Assembly (NCBI GenBank): GCA_030704615.1
Contig: CM060734.1
Span: 30,832,042-30,892,041, forward strand
DNA from: Takakia lepidozioides
Taxonomy: Eukaryota; Streptophyta; Takakiopsida; Takakiales; Takakiaceae
Direction of reading: 5' to 3'
Length of the DNA: 60,000 nucleotides
In this document: piece by piece, positions 22,801 through 34,678 of the stretch
Layout: the number at the start of each line of letters is the position of its first letter
Numbering within the stretch: position 1 is the first letter of the stretch
Position numbers and translations under genes: made by a program
The notes under the pieces: model-generated
Database searches by the model: none
Told to the model about the DNA's origin: nothing
What the model saw: only the letters and a program-made list of their open reading frames with translations

Positions 22801-25800
22801 TGCTATCTCATTTGCATCAATAATCCATAAGGAAAAAGTGACAGAGATGAAGGGCACCTGCGCAAGGTCACGTTCAGAGGGATGCAGAGCCGGTAGTCAT
22901 CAACATGACTATTATCCAGTAGCTGCTCCAAGAAGTGGGTGTCTTCAGCACTCTTGGATGCCTGAGACTCTGGCAGTCCTTGTGGGGGTGGCACTCCACG
23001 AGCCAGGGGGAGAAGGGGAACCAGGGCTGCAAAACTACTCGTGACACTTTGGCGAACCTGGGGGTTGGAATCACTCATACAACCCAGCAATGGTACTATG
23101 AGAAATGGTGAGTATGCCACCAGCTCTGGGCCCAGGCCCTCGACCAAGGCAGTGACAAGCATGCCTGCACCTTGCCTCGCTTCCACTGCCGTAGTGTCCC
23201 CCAGCATAGGGACCGCCTTTGTCAAAACAGCCGCCATTACTGGCTCAGTCATCGTCCGTGCCATAGATGTAATACACCTGGATGCAACCAGTCGAACAGC
23301 TGCATGGAGATGCTGTACACAGCTGAAAATAGCTGGCAACAGGGTCAACATGTTCACGTGAAGGTTTTTGTCTATAACTGGTGCTATTGACCGCACCACC
23401 TGCAAGTCCCACACCCTCCAATTGTCAGTCAATGTCAAGTGGGTCACCTGTATACCATATATGTATCTCAGACACAGAAAAAGGAGAATGAAACTGAATT
23501 CGACATTTTTCTTTGTAGTGGGGGGGAGTAGTCTCCAGCATACAGCGCAAACTGCAAATGCTGCTCAAGCAATCACATGTACCTGAAGGTTTGTGATTAG
23601 AGCCTGGGGGTCGGCAGTCATGTCAGGGAGGTGCACTGGGTGATGGGGGGCAGGAATGACAGCAGCAGATTGCCCTAGGGCTTCAGTCAAGCAATCCCAG
23701 ATTTTTGGAAGCTGCTCTAGTAATAAGCCTCCAAACTTCTCACACAACGACTTCAATGCCAGCTCCGCCCCGCGCCTCGTGATAGCCCCCTCAAGTCTTG
23801 ACCTTTCCTCACTGCCTGATAACACCTGAGACTTTGCCTTTTGAGTTGCTTTACCAGCATGCACAACTTCAACCTCTTCCATGTTTACTGCGGCCACATT
23901 CGACTGTGTGGCTTTTGGTGTCTCAACAGGATCAGCAGAAGTCAGTGCACACACATTCTTGATTAACTTCTCATTGGGGCTAGGTTTGCGACCAACACAT
24001 TGCACTATCACCTCTGCCAGAGCCTCCGCTGCTGGTTGTTGCAATGCCTCCTCCTGCATTTGAATGCCGAATTTAATATCCATGATGCGATTCAAAGTTT
24101 GACACCATAAAATCTGCTTCAGTGCAACGGTCAACTTCAAATAGAGCTCTACCTGGAGCAGTTACACCATTCTTACCTGTTCACGTTTGATGGCAGCCAT
24201 CAAGGGCTGGATGACAGGGTTGAGTTTGACAGGAAGTTCTGCCATCCACACAACAGCCCCGGCCATTGATGCCAAGACACTCATGTGCAAGTTGCCCTGC
24301 AGTCCAGCCACAAAGTGAGCAGTACACCTCACCTCACTTGGCAAGACATGGTCTACCAGAGTCTGGAGGTCCAACACTATTCCACACAAACTGCAAGCAA
24401 CGTAATGGGCACACTCTTCAGTAAAATCCTCCTCCCTCATTCTCCACAGGGAGGCAAATAGACACAGCTTCCAAGCCTGTGGGTTCTCGGTAGCAAGGCC
24501 TGAATAATGCATCACATACATCCCATGTACCTCAAAAAGTTCTCAATGTTAACAGAGGACTCTTAAGGAGCAGATCAGATCTGTTGGCCAGCAGCCATAT
24601 ATGAGAATTCAAAGGCAATACACAATCCAGCTGTAAGGAAATGTATAAAGTTTTGCACACCTGCACACACTGGAGGTAGCCAGCAGTTGCAAGTAGCCTT
24701 TGGCGTGCTGACTCCATAAGATTTACAGGGTTTGACTTCTCCTCAGAAGTACTCTCCCCACATGATCCATCATTGGTTGTTGACAACTTCGTCGCCAACT
24801 CAATACCAGCATCAGCACTGATGGCATCAGTGGCTGGTAAAGCTGCAAGAAATGACCGCTTGAAGGACCCCACAGCTTCCGCATGCCTGATGAGAGCACT
24901 AGCCTCAGTGCGCATTTTTGTGAACATCCGAGACAACTCTGCATACGGCAGGTTGGAGCCAGGTGTTGGGAATGCTGCATCCCCACAAGCTAGCAAATCT
25001 AGTAAACGAGATCGCAAGGATTGTGCTGCAACTGTTGCTTCCCTGATTTTCTCCTTGTCTGAACTTCTTCTGAACTCCTTGAAGCATGATACAACCACCA
25101 TTGATGCTACCTGCTTACAAGAAGCAGAAAGGTTAGCACGTCATTAGTGCCATCCACTGCCTTGATAATCAGTGCCAACGTTACAACTTCAGGATGAAGT
25201 TGGCATCCAACTTAGTAGACTTTCAAGACACCTAGGCAACTGACCAGAACAATCATTGCACCCAGCCAAACCCCACACCGTGGAAGGAGGGCAGAATAAG
25301 AAGTTCTTCTGGACATGGCAAGCATGCAAAAGATGGGACTTAGCAACAACAGCTACCTGCCGCTGAACTCCCAAAGAAGAAACCAGCAGTTCCAGCAGAG
25401 CCTCCACCACAGAAGCAAACATGGAAGCAGGCAAAGAGGCTGCCAATATGCCCAGTGCATTAGTAGTTGCCACACGCATGTGCACTACTGACTTTTCACC
25501 ATCAGCCCCCACAACCACCAATGCCTGCTCCCCAATTTTAAGTCTTGGGGCAGCCTGCCAGCTGGACTCCCCAAAACTGGGCGCCGCACCTCTGGCTGCC
25601 TTCAACTTGGCAACTGCCTTGACTCGGCTCTTCCTTGGCAATGAGTTTGGAGAAAACATTTTAGAGGTTTCAAGGGGCGATCCAGCTGCTGTACTTGCCA
25701 GCTTCAACCACGATGAAAAATATGAATTTGTTGCAGCCACCAGATCAGATTGTGGACACTGCCCCCAACAGCACAGCAATCCAAAATCCTTCATTCAACA

Positions 25801-28800
25801 CCTGCTCCTGCTGACTGTCATCCAAATTTGCTGCCTATCTGAACCTTCAAAGGAAACACTAATAAAGGACGCAATACTGTCATAGGAAAAAATGATCGCA
25901 ATTTGACCTGGAGTAGCAAGCGCCACACACGTTCAGAACAGCACATAATAGCCTCATCTGATTCCAGGAGCAGATTCTGAAAAACCAAGCGCAATGCATC
26001 CCCCAATATAGGCACTGCCCAAGAACTCCCAGTTTTGCATGGAGAACTGTGATCTCCTGATTCTAGCAGCCGCTCCTGCATGAGCGGACAATACCAGCAC
26101 TTCAAAAGCAAGGGACTGGCAATGCATGATAAAGTATGTATCATTTCGTGCTCAGAGTAAACCTTCATGGTTCCTCCTTGTCGGCCACCAGGCCCAGCTG
26201 TGAATGATGTTGCAGTTATGCCAACTGCCAAAGTCAAATTGTTTAGGGGCAGACATTTGGTGTTTTAAATCTTGAGAAAGGAAGGGTCCAAAAATGATTT
26301 CCACCTGGCTATATGCCATCAAATGAATACCGTATCTTTCCTGGGCACTATCAGAAAAACCATCTATTTGAAGTACCAAGTAACAACTGCATACTGACAT
26401 TAAAATGTAACCCAAACAGATGTCGCACCAGTCGAAGTAAAATCCTTAAATTGCAACATAGAGAGTGCAGATGTCACACCAGTCAAAGTTAAATCCTTAA
26501 CTTGCAAAATATAGAGAGTGCAGTCTAACATTGATTCACAAAGTTTCAGACAATCAACCTCAGCAACAGCTCCCAACAGTGGGTGTAGACCACAACAATA
26601 CTACCAGAGAAGAGAACTAGAAACAAAGTGGAAAAGAACCATACCAATGTCCGGATGGCAGCAAGGCGAACAGAGGAGATGTTGTGGCGCATGAAGGGCC
26701 ACAAGCGGGGGGCCAAAGTAGAGAGCAAGAAAGGGTCATCTTCAGTGCCACCATGCAGAATGTCAGATCCTGGTGGATCATCCAACGGAATAATCTCATT
26801 TAAGTCGAGCATCAGTGGCCTTTCCGCCACAGCTCTTGACACCACTTCGGGCTGTGAGTATAATTCTGCTAACAAATGCATGACACTGCCACAATCCACA
26901 TCAAAGTCTTGTAGTTAAACTTTCTGGGGTGCTGCTTAAACCTCACACTACTACAATACCACCACATGCAATACCAACTCTAGTTGATGGCATTATATAG
27001 ACAACACGTCATATCAGACATACCTGCTGGTGGAAGGGCTAAGGTCATCCAAGTTGAGTAAGATATCCCATAAAGACAACAGGATGGTGGTGACCGCATT
27101 GCCAGCAGACGCCAGGATGGCAGGAGCAGCCGGGGTCAAGGCCTCCGCTGCCACTGCCCGTACATCATCGTCTGCATCCTCCAGCCCCACCATACAGGCT
27201 GGCAGCACACGCGGCAGCAGCTCTTGCAACATGTCCTGCCACTCCCAACCACCATTCAATGTTATACCTGAGGAAGTGATTGCAGAAGTCAGCATTTTCT
27301 TAGATGCAATTATAAGACATATACCATCTGAATTGCTTAAAGATCACATTGGACAAGGATGCAATCCTGGACAAGCAGTCAAAGGAAGGCCATCTCCAGC
27401 AAATCTGATACGTGAGCCAATACAGTGCATCACTTTTGAACATTACAGGAAGGAGCCTCAAAGCAAACAGTGCCAAGCTTGCAAGAAGAATGGTTGAAGT
27501 TTATGCATGCCAACTAGGGTAACAGAAGACACACCTAATACGACTGATTTAGGTACATCATGAGCCTCTGATAAGTAGACATTGTTCAATCAAAACTGGA
27601 AGCATTACACTATGGACAAGGCCCTCCACCTGTTCACATCTTATTCATCACAGTAAAGTGAACATTCCTGGTAAGCACTCCCAGGATCAGTCGAGATTAA
27701 AATCAGTCTCACAAGAGCCTCGAGAGAGAAGGCACCTGACGAACAGCTACAAGGTATTTGATGCCCAATAAACTGCCATGTCGCACCTCCCACTCCGGGC
27801 GGCCCTGTAACACAACTTGTACCAGAACCCATACTGGTCTCAAAATGCCACAATTGAGCACCATACAAAATAAGCAGTGATCCTAGGGGATCCAACATCA
27901 AAACAAGAGCCGTAAAAGAACCGTAGCTCTGGACAAAGCACCTCACCTTCATTTGAAGAAGAACACTCAAAGTCTCATGGACCCAGGTAGGGGGCATCTG
28001 CTTTAGCACTGCCCCAATTGCCTGTGCACATGTTTCACGAACAGGGGCCACCACTTGATCTGACACGTAATCTCCAAACCTGTGCCACAGGTCACTACTT
28101 CATTGATTACATAGTAACAAACAATTGGTAATAATCAAGCTTTCCAGAAACTCGATTGCTACGTTGTTCATTCATGTTCAGTCACCTCATTTCCAATCGA
28201 AAGTGAAAATTGCCAGCGGGCCCCTGCGCCTAGTCTGATTTGCAACTGCTGACTAACCTTCTCTAGACTGAAGGTCAATTGCTGTCAGAATAAAGCAAAA
28301 ACATGCTGCAAAAATATTAAAAGAACGATCTGTTAGGAGAGCCACGTTTCTAACCTTCTTACAAAGCCAGTTGCTAAATACTGCTGTACACAATCTCATG
28401 GGCAATCCTAACAACTAAACCGTTAGCACACATAAGTGGGCTTGACAAAAACCTTGGACGTGAATGGACGGAATTCTTCATGCTGTGCACGATAAACTAT
28501 GGGAGCTCAGAGGAGAGAAAGTAAAGATCAATGATCTGACAAATTGCTCATTTACAACCATCTAAAACCATTATGGACAGTCCTCGGCTGCTGGGAGCAT
28601 CTAGGGATACAGGGATGTGGACAGACAAACAAAACCCTCTTCCCGTGATTTCATTGAACTGCAGAAACTTCTCAGCTAATGAAAAACAGTAATCTCCGAA
28701 TTGTTTAAGAATATTCCTACTTGAAACAACCAAAAAGATGAATTGGTTCCCCGATGACAAGCACCTGTGTGACAACAGAAGCTAGACTCCTTCTGCAGTT

Positions 28801-31800
28801 CATCTGCAGTTTTGATTAAGCACTCTTTATGCACTCCATATCATCATATCCTTCACATAACTAGGTCCAAGTGATAAACAAGAAGAGAATGGCCGATCTT
28901 GCAGTTGGCAACCAACCGGTCAAGGGCAAAAATGCAGAGGAGACGGATGGTGCAATCTTGTAGAAACTCCATGTTGGCAGCCCACGCTTGCTTTGCAGCT
29001 ATCACAACCTTGGCCTTGCTTTTCGGAAGATCACCTTCAGCTGTAGGCCACAGTTCATTGGCCAAGATCTCATTGTCCACTTTCCCTGCAGTTAATTCCT
29101 CTTTAACTTCCAAGTTCAAATCCAACTCAGGCTTCACTACTCCTAAACTTAACTCTGTCTTCACCAATGAGAGGTCACATTTCATCCAGCCAGCACAAGA
29201 CTCTGAAACTCCAGTTAGTCCGGTCCCCTTATGGTTTTCAATGCCTGTCACTTCTTCCATCTTCACCTTCTTATACTCCCCATTGTCTTCCTCTGACTGG
29301 ATGTTTAAGTTAAGATCTATGCTCCTTTCCTTCTGTGGACTTTCCAAGGTTCCATCTGCACCACCCTCGCAAGTTGTGATGGCTGGCTGAGAATCCAGAG
29401 CAGGGGCCACAACAGCTGCAGATGCTGCTTGGGCACTGAGAATTTCTCTCAATGCCATCATGTTTCCATGTCGGACCTCCCAAACTGCACACCCACTCCA
29501 AGGTCATGTTAAGAAGAAAAACCCCCAGCGAGCCAACAAGATCTACCAGTTTCAATCCACGTGTGATGGGAAGGGAGAGAATGTGAACCTGTATCAAACA
29601 TGTCATGAATAAGGAGCTCCACAAATTGACCAAAAGGCCACTGCCCATCACCATCTGCCTCGAGATTGTCTTCATCTAGTACAGCATCTACTACAAGCTG
29701 CACTGACACGCATTGCACACATGCAATTAGTTCATTATCTCAGGAATGGTGCAAGTCCAAAAGGTGACCCATGTACACCGCCAGAATCTGTGTCAAGACT
29801 AGGTGATAAGAAGTCACACATTCTTGGGGTATTTTTATCCTTGTAGTCATAATGAAGCAGATGAACAATACCTTATTATCTCCACCTTCCGACTGTTCAA
29901 CGATAACTGACTTGATGTGTTTGGCACGCTTTAAGGTGGGCTCCTCAACGTCCTCCTCCTCCCCCCATTCTTTGGCCCCATCTTTAACTACCACCTTGGC
30001 CTTGCGCTTCAGCATGTTGCGTTCTCTAGCACTTAGTGTCCTGGAAAGACCCCCAGAGACCATATTCGCCACCAGTTCATGCACTTCCTGCTTCCCTGCA
30101 TCTGGCTGCAGGAAATAATCACGTGCTTCTCCATTGCCAGTTGTCGCTGCCCGATGCCCCAACAGATCCTCATCACAGATCATGTCATTCACATCCATAA
30201 ACTGCTCACATCCATCGAGTCCTGCACCAACACCCACCCATCACAGTCAGAAAACCCTATACTAAACACTAAGGGAAAACCATGCCTTGTAGATGAATGT
30301 ATATGCACTACCAGAACAAAATAAAAATTCCATACTAAGATCTTCACCAGTGCCTAGGAATGCAGCAGATGTCTTCGCACAAAAGACTTAGACAGGATGG
30401 TGGAAGGTCTAACCTAAGCGGCGCCGCAGATTCTGCTTCTGGCGAGCTAATCGCTCTGCAGGGGTTTTGGTATTGTCAACTCCCACATCATACTCCTGCG
30501 ACTCATGCCAACCCCCACTTAACTTTCAACACCCCGACCAGCTAACCTTCCATTCCATCCAAGGCACACTCAATAGCAAGCAATTCACCGTTCTCAAATT
30601 GCCCGAATCGCATATTTCCACATCAAGAAACAGCTTCTGAGAACTAACAACTCGGTGGCCCTTGCTGCCACTAGTGAGCACTGTTATCTAGTAAAGAGTA
30701 GTTGCAAACAAACCTGGCCTCCAGAAGACAGCAACTGTGCTCCAAACTCCAACACCCTTTGCATGTCAAAGCTGCATTCCATTGTCAAATGATGTCAATT
30801 ATCATGTCTCACATAGAGATAAGAATGTGAGAGCCTAGTATATTCTGAGCGCACAATTGAAGGTAACCAAATACTAAAAGATAACCACACATCTCAACAA
30901 ACAGCCTGTAGAAAGAATACACATGCATTTCCAAGTTTGGAAAAGTATGAAGCGATCTCCATTCCATCAAGTATTGATGATCACAAATGGAAAGGAGGAA
31001 GGATATGTACCTACTAAACGCAAGAGATGTGGCAGATTGGGGTGCTGCTGCCTGACCAGCAATGAGCACCTTCAAAAGGTTTGTAGGGTGACCAGCTTTG
31101 GCAAGTTCTGCCTCAGCACTAGCCAAAAGTTCGTTCACTGTCACATGTCTCACATTCTCTGCAATGGCTCCTATGGCTTGTGCTGCCGCCACCCGTGTAT
31201 CCCAGCTCTTGCTCCGCAGGAATTGCCGTACCTACAGAACCCCGAATTGCTCAAGTCCACTCACGACCATCCTTTCCAGCATGTAGGTCACTTGACAGCA
31301 ACAGAGGGCAAATAGTCCCGACACTAGCCTGCAAGACTTAACTGAAATCACAACTGAAATTGATTATTGATACTGACAGCTCCCCAGCTCCACATTTTTT
31401 GGAGAGCTGGGGTGGAGCTGGAGAGGGAAGGAACCATTTGTCATTTCCTCAAGAAAACTGAGATCAGCTTCATGTCAATATGTGTCCTGTATGGGAAAGT
31501 GAACAGTGCCTAGGTAATCCAAACAGGTAAACATACTCAACTTGTCATTCTGGAAGTCATTCCTCTCAAGGATTTTGCATAAAAATTAAACCCTCTCCAC
31601 CAACAATTTTTTCCTCCTTTTGAAGTAATTTAGACTACGTGATGTTTGGATCATATTACCAACTGGCACAGTCAAATGTAAAAGGGAAATCCTTCATGCA
31701 CTTCATCTTGTAACTGAATGCATCTCAATATCGTTACAGAACAAACAAACCAAAGGTTTGAGGAGCAACTACATTCCAGTTCTAAGTGGGAATCTGAGTT

Positions 31801-32601
31801 AATCCACGTCAATCCATGAGACAGCCTCACTTTCCAGTCACGGATGCCACCCTTATTCCCTGGTGCTATGTGCAGAGCTGTACCCGCTTGAGAAGCGGAC
31901 GCAGCTGTCCACGGTGCAGCTTTGCTATTTCACCAATTTGCCGTGCAGCAGCCCTCCTTGTTGCAGATGTTGATCCAGCTTATCCTCAGTCAAGGTCTCT
32001 CTCTCCAAAACTTATATACAACAAGTTCATCCAAACACTTCTACACCTCCAATATAGAGCAATAGAGTGATCGTCACTGAATACAGGTAAGTAAAAAGTT
32101 GACAGAGAGATGGCACAAGCTCAAGGTGGGGCAAAAAATAAAAGGATGTGTAGAAGCGCACGGGGATGCAAATACAGCTACAGATTCAAAAAGTCCACCA
32201 ACTAGGACAGAACGGGAGGACGAAGAAAGCCGACATTGGAGGAAGAATGTAGGATGCTTGTGTTTGTATTATACAATCTGCACAAGTGACTATCGTGATA
32301 GACCTTCGCTGCCAAGTAATCGGTTGACAATCACGCAGCGGGGAAAACATGCGGTATGGCACAGCCATGCGTGACTCATGGCCACTCGTGATGTGAGCTA
32401 TTCAACCCTCTTGCAAATTCTTACCCTGTCGCAACAAGGAAGAGCTCACTCTAACATAATTCTACCTTCCAAGTACCTCAAAACCAGCCGCACCTGTTTT
32501 TGATAACTGTGATTTCACCTAAAACAAAAATGTGGAATCCTCAGGATACTGTCCAAAAGCGTGAGTAAACGATGAAGGCGAGATGTTTGTTGGTGGGCCA
32601 T
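16878..32601 (-). CDS. BTAF1: BTAF1/MOT1, Snf2-family ATPase that removes TBP from DNA
   Basis: 29 exons join in phase into 2074 codons, close to the usual plant length: 32550-32601, 31884-31978, 31011-31231, 30714-30771, 30547-30592, 30414-30455, 29872-30221, 29589-29697, 28917-29484, 27947-28079, 27736-27804, 27024-27235, 26645-26885, 25908-26075, 25357-25758, 24661-25110, 24177-24362, 23583-24053, 22858-23399, 21770-22277, 21431-21499, 20430-20534, 19851-20081, 19151-19414, 18493-18542, 18191-18300, 17994-18076, 17438-17650, 16878-17054. The start reads [20 protein letters not shown] and the N-terminal two thirds are HEAT-like repeats ([28 protein letters not shown]) that grip TBP. The ATPase has DDMGLGKT (about residue 1495), DEGHIIK (1608) and DRAHRLGQ (about 1948). 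The tail is [18 protein letters not shown]. The nuclear enzyme redistributes TBP and so tunes transcription. No frame break was found. The acceptor of exon 23 (20081) has a poor pyrimidine tract; an earlier one near 20123 would add 14 residues in frame. Confidence 0.96.
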
Positions 32602-34678
32602 TGTGGGAGGTGACCTCTTCTCTGCACCCTCACACCCCGGTACTATGACGGCAGAAATCCTGCCAGACATGGAAGCCTGGCACACCTGCCCTGCCCCGCC
32701 CTACACGCAGTCTCGCACCCACCCATGGTTGTCGACACCCAGCAATTCCTGCTCCCAGAATTCCCTGCTACAACCTCGGCATGTACGAGCTCTTCGTGCT
32801 GCCTCTCCAACGAGGCTGCGCGCGTACCGATAATTCTTACACAACAATGTGAAGGAAGAGAGGTCCCCAGAGGGTCCCTCTCTCACATATAAAGAGGGGG
32901 GAGGGGGGAGCGAAGTGGGCAGAGCACTGCACCAACTTGGACCGTGCGTGAAAGAACCGTGCGTGTCACCGCGCGCGCAACGGAGCTGCCCAGTTTTCCT
33001 CAGCATCTGAGATCCTTAGCAAGTCTCGAGATCCGCAGAATTCACGAGATTCCACTTCAGAGTGGCTTCCTCCCCCGCATAGCCTACTTTTGAATCAGAG
33101 CTTCATATCATGGGCTCCGACCCTTGGAACGAGCAAGTGCCTAGATCCATTTGTTGGTTGGATTTCGACATCCGTGTATACGTCTAGCCTGGAAACAGCT
33201 ATAGCATTTGGGATTTTCTGTTAAACCGAGGGACGTAAGCTTCACGATCATTTTAGTTTAGACCCTCAACGACAGAGTTACCTATAGTTGAGGTCCAGTC
33301 TGGTGGGATATCAGCATATTCCTAGGTTTGTCTGCAGCGCCAGGCTATGGGAGTGCGGCCGTTGCGCGTCGCCCCGCTTCTCTCAAGTAACCACCTCATT
33401 ACCTCCTTTGATGTGCTTTCTTGTCTCGAAGGGCACTGTTATTTGGAATGGATTATTCTCCGCTTTCTGAGATAAAGCAGCGTTTCGCGAATTGTTTTGG
33501 GGCCATTTGAGTCCGTCAAAGAGTGAGGTTGCCCTCTTATTGTTGTTCTATGGATTTATAAACTCATATGCTCTGCCTACCTCCTCTTCCTTCAATGTGG
33601 GAGGTGTGGTTTTGAGTTTATCTCTCTTCTTGTGATTTGGGTTCTACCACATCAGTTTGAATATTCTACTTGTTTGCCTGTTGCCACAGCGTTCTGGGGG
33701 AGGGGGTGCGGGGGCTTGTGTTCTCTGTTTGTGGTGAGTGTATGTCGGTGGCAGAAGATCCATTATCGAAGGGCGTGGGTATTTTGTAGGATTTTGTTCT
33801 TTAGGCAAATTCTCTCTTTCCCTTGACGGGCCTCCTAGGTTTACAAACTCCCACGTTGACTGCAACATGGTTAGTTCGGAATCCGCCGCAATGTGCTGCA
33901 CAGCGTCAGAATCCTTGTGTTAGGTGAAAGTCTGTGGCAATCACAAAGATTGCAGGATATGGACCATGTAGACAGTGGACTTTGCTCGGCCAGTTTAGCT
34001 ACCAGCTAAACTAGCTCGACACTGTGCTCCTGAGTCTGGATGCTCCTTTTTCTTCGATGACCAATTCAAACTTTGTGGGCTTCCAAAACTAGCTTTCAAG
34101 AACACCTTTTTCTAGATTGTGTCAGGACTTTAAAAGTATATTTCAGATTTCGGTGGACTGAATGCATAGTGTTGCATTCGGTTGGGTGCTGACAATGTGA
34201 TGTGCAGGATGTGCGACCAGGAGCATTTCACAAGACTCAGAAGGCATGGGCAGAAGCCTTCAAAGTCTATGCAACATGAACTTTTTTCATCCATCGTGCA
34301 ACAACAGGTGCAGCCTTCCTTACTACTGTGGAGCTCTGTGTCCCCTTGTCAAGGCTCACTAGGGGTTTCAGTAGTCAGGGTCCCTAAGTCACGGACGAGA
34401 ATCAAACACACAGTTTAGCTCTTCATGAGGTGACAACTCCATACAGTGGGATATTCTGAATTGATCTGACTTGCTACCAATTTTTCCTCTAGAAGTGCTT
34501 GATGCCGAATAGAGTCTTTAGGTTAATTTGCTTAGCTAGTCTCCCGCCCAAAGTGGCAATACTCATGGCATTATGTGGGCAATGAATTGCTGATTGTGCA
34601 CCAGTACTTAGCTGCTGGGGAAAAATATGTGACCGACCTAGCATAAACCTTGGAGAGGGATGGGACAGACGGAGGCAG
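32602..34678. other. divergent MOT1/hslV intergenic and 5' region
   Basis: MOT1 (minus) starts at 32601 and the first recognised hslV exon (plus) at 34679, so both promoters lie here. A GC-rich stretch with CGCG runs at about 32815-32990 could be the MOT1 upstream region. The missing hslV 5' exon with its organelle presequence should be here but could not be placed. The frame at 33288-33470 is Arg- and Ser-rich but has no ATG. Confidence 0.45.

Noticed and set aside
22803-23447. A stand-alone HEAT-repeat gene
   Set aside because: It is exon 19 of BTAF1 with intron read-through at both ends; phases match the neighbouring exons.
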